Positions 62,694 through 64,000 of a DNA stretch of 64,000 bases are shown here, one piece after another. The notes below the pieces were generated by a model that saw only the letters and a list, made by a program, of their open reading frames with translations, was not told the DNA's origin and searched no databases. Origin of the DNA: Lumbricus terrestris (taxonomy: Eukaryota > Annelida > Clitellata > Crassiclitellata > Lumbricidae). The position numbers were made by a program, and so were the translations under genes. How positions within the stretch are numbered: the stretch's first letter is position 1; every line of letters begins with the position of its first letter. The stretch is from NCBI GenBank assembly GCA_949752735.1, contig OX457039.1, forward strand, positions 48,644,055 through 48,708,054, given 5' to 3'.

Positions 62694-62908
62694 GCGGCGT
62701 GGTGGTGTAGTGGTGGTGTCGTTGCCTTGAAGCCGGAAGGTTCTAGGTTCGAATCCACCTCGCCGCGTAAGGACCTTGGGCAAGTCCTTCACTCACAATT
62801 GCTCAGCGCTTCGGCGTGAAACTCCGATGCAGTGTCCGCTCTGCATTCGGGAGCGCCTCTGAGTAGAGAGAGCTTGAAGGGGCGCTATAACAAGTGCACA
62901 TACAAACA
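62694..62908 (+). mobile_element. tRNA-derived SINE, copy 2
   Basis: Box-A-like GTGGTGTAGTGGTGG, box-B-like CTAGGTTCGAATCCACC, the core GACCTTGGGCAAGTCCTTC, then CTCCGATGCAGTGTCC and a CTCTGAGTAGAGAG...GCGCTATAA tail. A full-length member of the family seen at 57182-57405. Confidence 0.87.
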
Positions 62909-62956
62909 AAAATTGCGTAGAATATCGCAGGCATTACAAGTTCCATGCATCTAAAG

Positions 62957-63983
62957 CAGGGGTTCTCAACTGGTGTGTCGCGACACACTGGTGTGTCGCG
63001 ACTTGACCGGCGGTGTGTCGCGTAAAAGTGGTGTGTCACTGGTGTGTCGCGAAGAATTGGTGTGTCGCGAATTAATAATAATGATAATAAATTATCTTCG
63101 TTTCTTTTCCAAACTGACACAACGCAGTAGGCCACCTGTTAGAAAACTTTTACCCGTTAACCTATAGGATATAATAAGTCAGCAATCGAAATGGAAAATT
63201 TATGGTAAGAAAACGTAAATTTAGCCATCCTCTTCAGATGCTAATACTAAGAAGACAAGGTGGATGTTGAACCCCATTCCTCAGAGAAAACATCAATGGA
63301 GCAGAATTGAACAACAATGAACAGGAAACACTTGTTGAGCTGCCATGTGATTCCAGAATGAAGGACATGTATAAGCAATTATCAAGAACTCAGTTCTGGG
63401 CAAAGACGTACAAGAAAGAACATTACAAATCACTTGTAAGCAAAGCTATCAAGGAGCTGGTTTCCTTTCATAGCTCCTACTTATCTGAACAGGGCTTTTC
63501 TCAGATGATCAACATAAAGAACAAGAATCGGAACAAACTTGTCGAGGTGCCCTCTCAGCCTGCTTACGAATTGCACTTACAAAAAAACTGTGGAACCGCG
63601 TTTTAATATGATCCAAAGAAAAATTCAAGAACAAAGATCCCATTAACTGTTAGGACTACAAGGTCTTAGTAATTAGGTGACTAAATTGACCTCGAGTTGT
63701 AGAAACGACCATAGATTGGGATCAGAAGAATAATTTAGAAATTTTGAATCATACAAATTGGAAAGAAATTCAATATAATTATTTTCATTTATTAAAAATG
63801 TCAGCAGTTTAGCATTTTAGAAGGATAAATATGTTTAAGAGCAAATTTGAAATAAATAGACATGTTTAACTTTGACACTTTTTATATTTTTGCGACATTT
63901 ACATAAGACGTTTGAATGGTGTGTCGCCAAATTTAATAACAAGTTTAAGTGTGTCGCGGGACGAAAAAGGTTGAGAACCCCTG
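62957..63983 (+). mobile_element. hAT element, 1027 bp, with transposase fragment and perfect 8-bp target-site duplication
   Basis: Ends are CAGGGGTTCTCAAC and GTTGAGAACCCCTG. ATCTAAAG flanks both sides (62949-62956 and 63984-63991). GTGTGTCGCG is repeated many times near both ends. The interior holds a transposase C-terminal frame. Confidence 0.95.
63307..63606 (+). pseudogene. hAT transposase C-terminal fragment (ZBED5/FAM200-like)
   Basis: A 99-codon frame with LSRTQFWAKTYKKEHYKSL, FHSSYLSEQGFSQMINIKNK and NRNKLVEV. It matches the hAT dimerisation region (FW......P.L...A...L.PF.S.YLCE.GFS...IK.K.RN.L). The frame is open but has no upstream catalytic domain. It lies inside the 62957-63983 element. 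Confidence 0.85.
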
Positions 63984-64000
63984 ATCTAAAGCAATGTTTG

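Overview
The window is animal nuclear DNA. It has intron-containing genes with GT/AG splice sites, AT-rich intergenic DNA, very long microsatellites and many small DNA transposons with 8-bp target-site duplications. The very frequent palindromic motif TAGGCCTA(TA), together with hAT-type MITEs and tRNA-derived SINEs, suggests a marine invertebrate, perhaps an echinoderm or other ambulacrarian. That assignment is an impression, not proof. Nothing looks bacterial or viral.

Left part (1-17 kb): one two-exon gene on the minus strand. It encodes a NET-family (Noc/Nlz/Elbow/Tlp-1; vertebrate ZNF503/ZNF703) single-zinc-finger transcriptional co-regulator. Exon 1 (14616-14527) and exon 2 (3767-2025) join in phase to give about 610 residues. 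The 10.8-kb intron carries a LINE reverse-transcriptase relic, a hAT MITE and long simple repeats. The GC-rich 5' flank runs into a compound (GACA)n/(CATA)n tract.

Middle part (17-37 kb): I recognise no cellular gene. It holds several MITEs with clean target-site duplications, including one nested pair. It also has a mariner-like element with very long inverted arms and a transposase C-terminal relic, a nine-copy 86-bp tandem array inside an inverted-repeat element, a CR1-like LINE 3' end, very long (GAT)n, (TG)n and (CA)n tracts, and a CpG-rich island near 30.9-31.6 kb.

Right part (37-64 kb): two tandem, same-strand (minus) genes of the sn-1-specific diacylglycerol lipase family, which makes the endocannabinoid 2-arachidonoylglycerol. 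The proximal gene appears complete: 12 exons, 54213 to 37206, 654 residues, four membrane segments and an intact Ser-Asp-His triad. Every intron phase closes. The distal gene is represented by its last five exons (62469 to 57816); its 5' part lies beyond the window. Five homologous exons share the same intron phases, and by hand count the two best-conserved exons are 31/42 and 25/47 identical, so the duplication is old.

Unusual features in this right part: a partial inverted copy of exon 11 of the proximal gene sits on the opposite strand within its own intron 5. About twelve degenerate ~77-bp repeats, seven of which carry a perfect TGACGTCA palindrome, fill the space between the two lipase genes. 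The distal gene has a (CCTG)36 tract just after one exon and a minisatellite abutting a splice acceptor.
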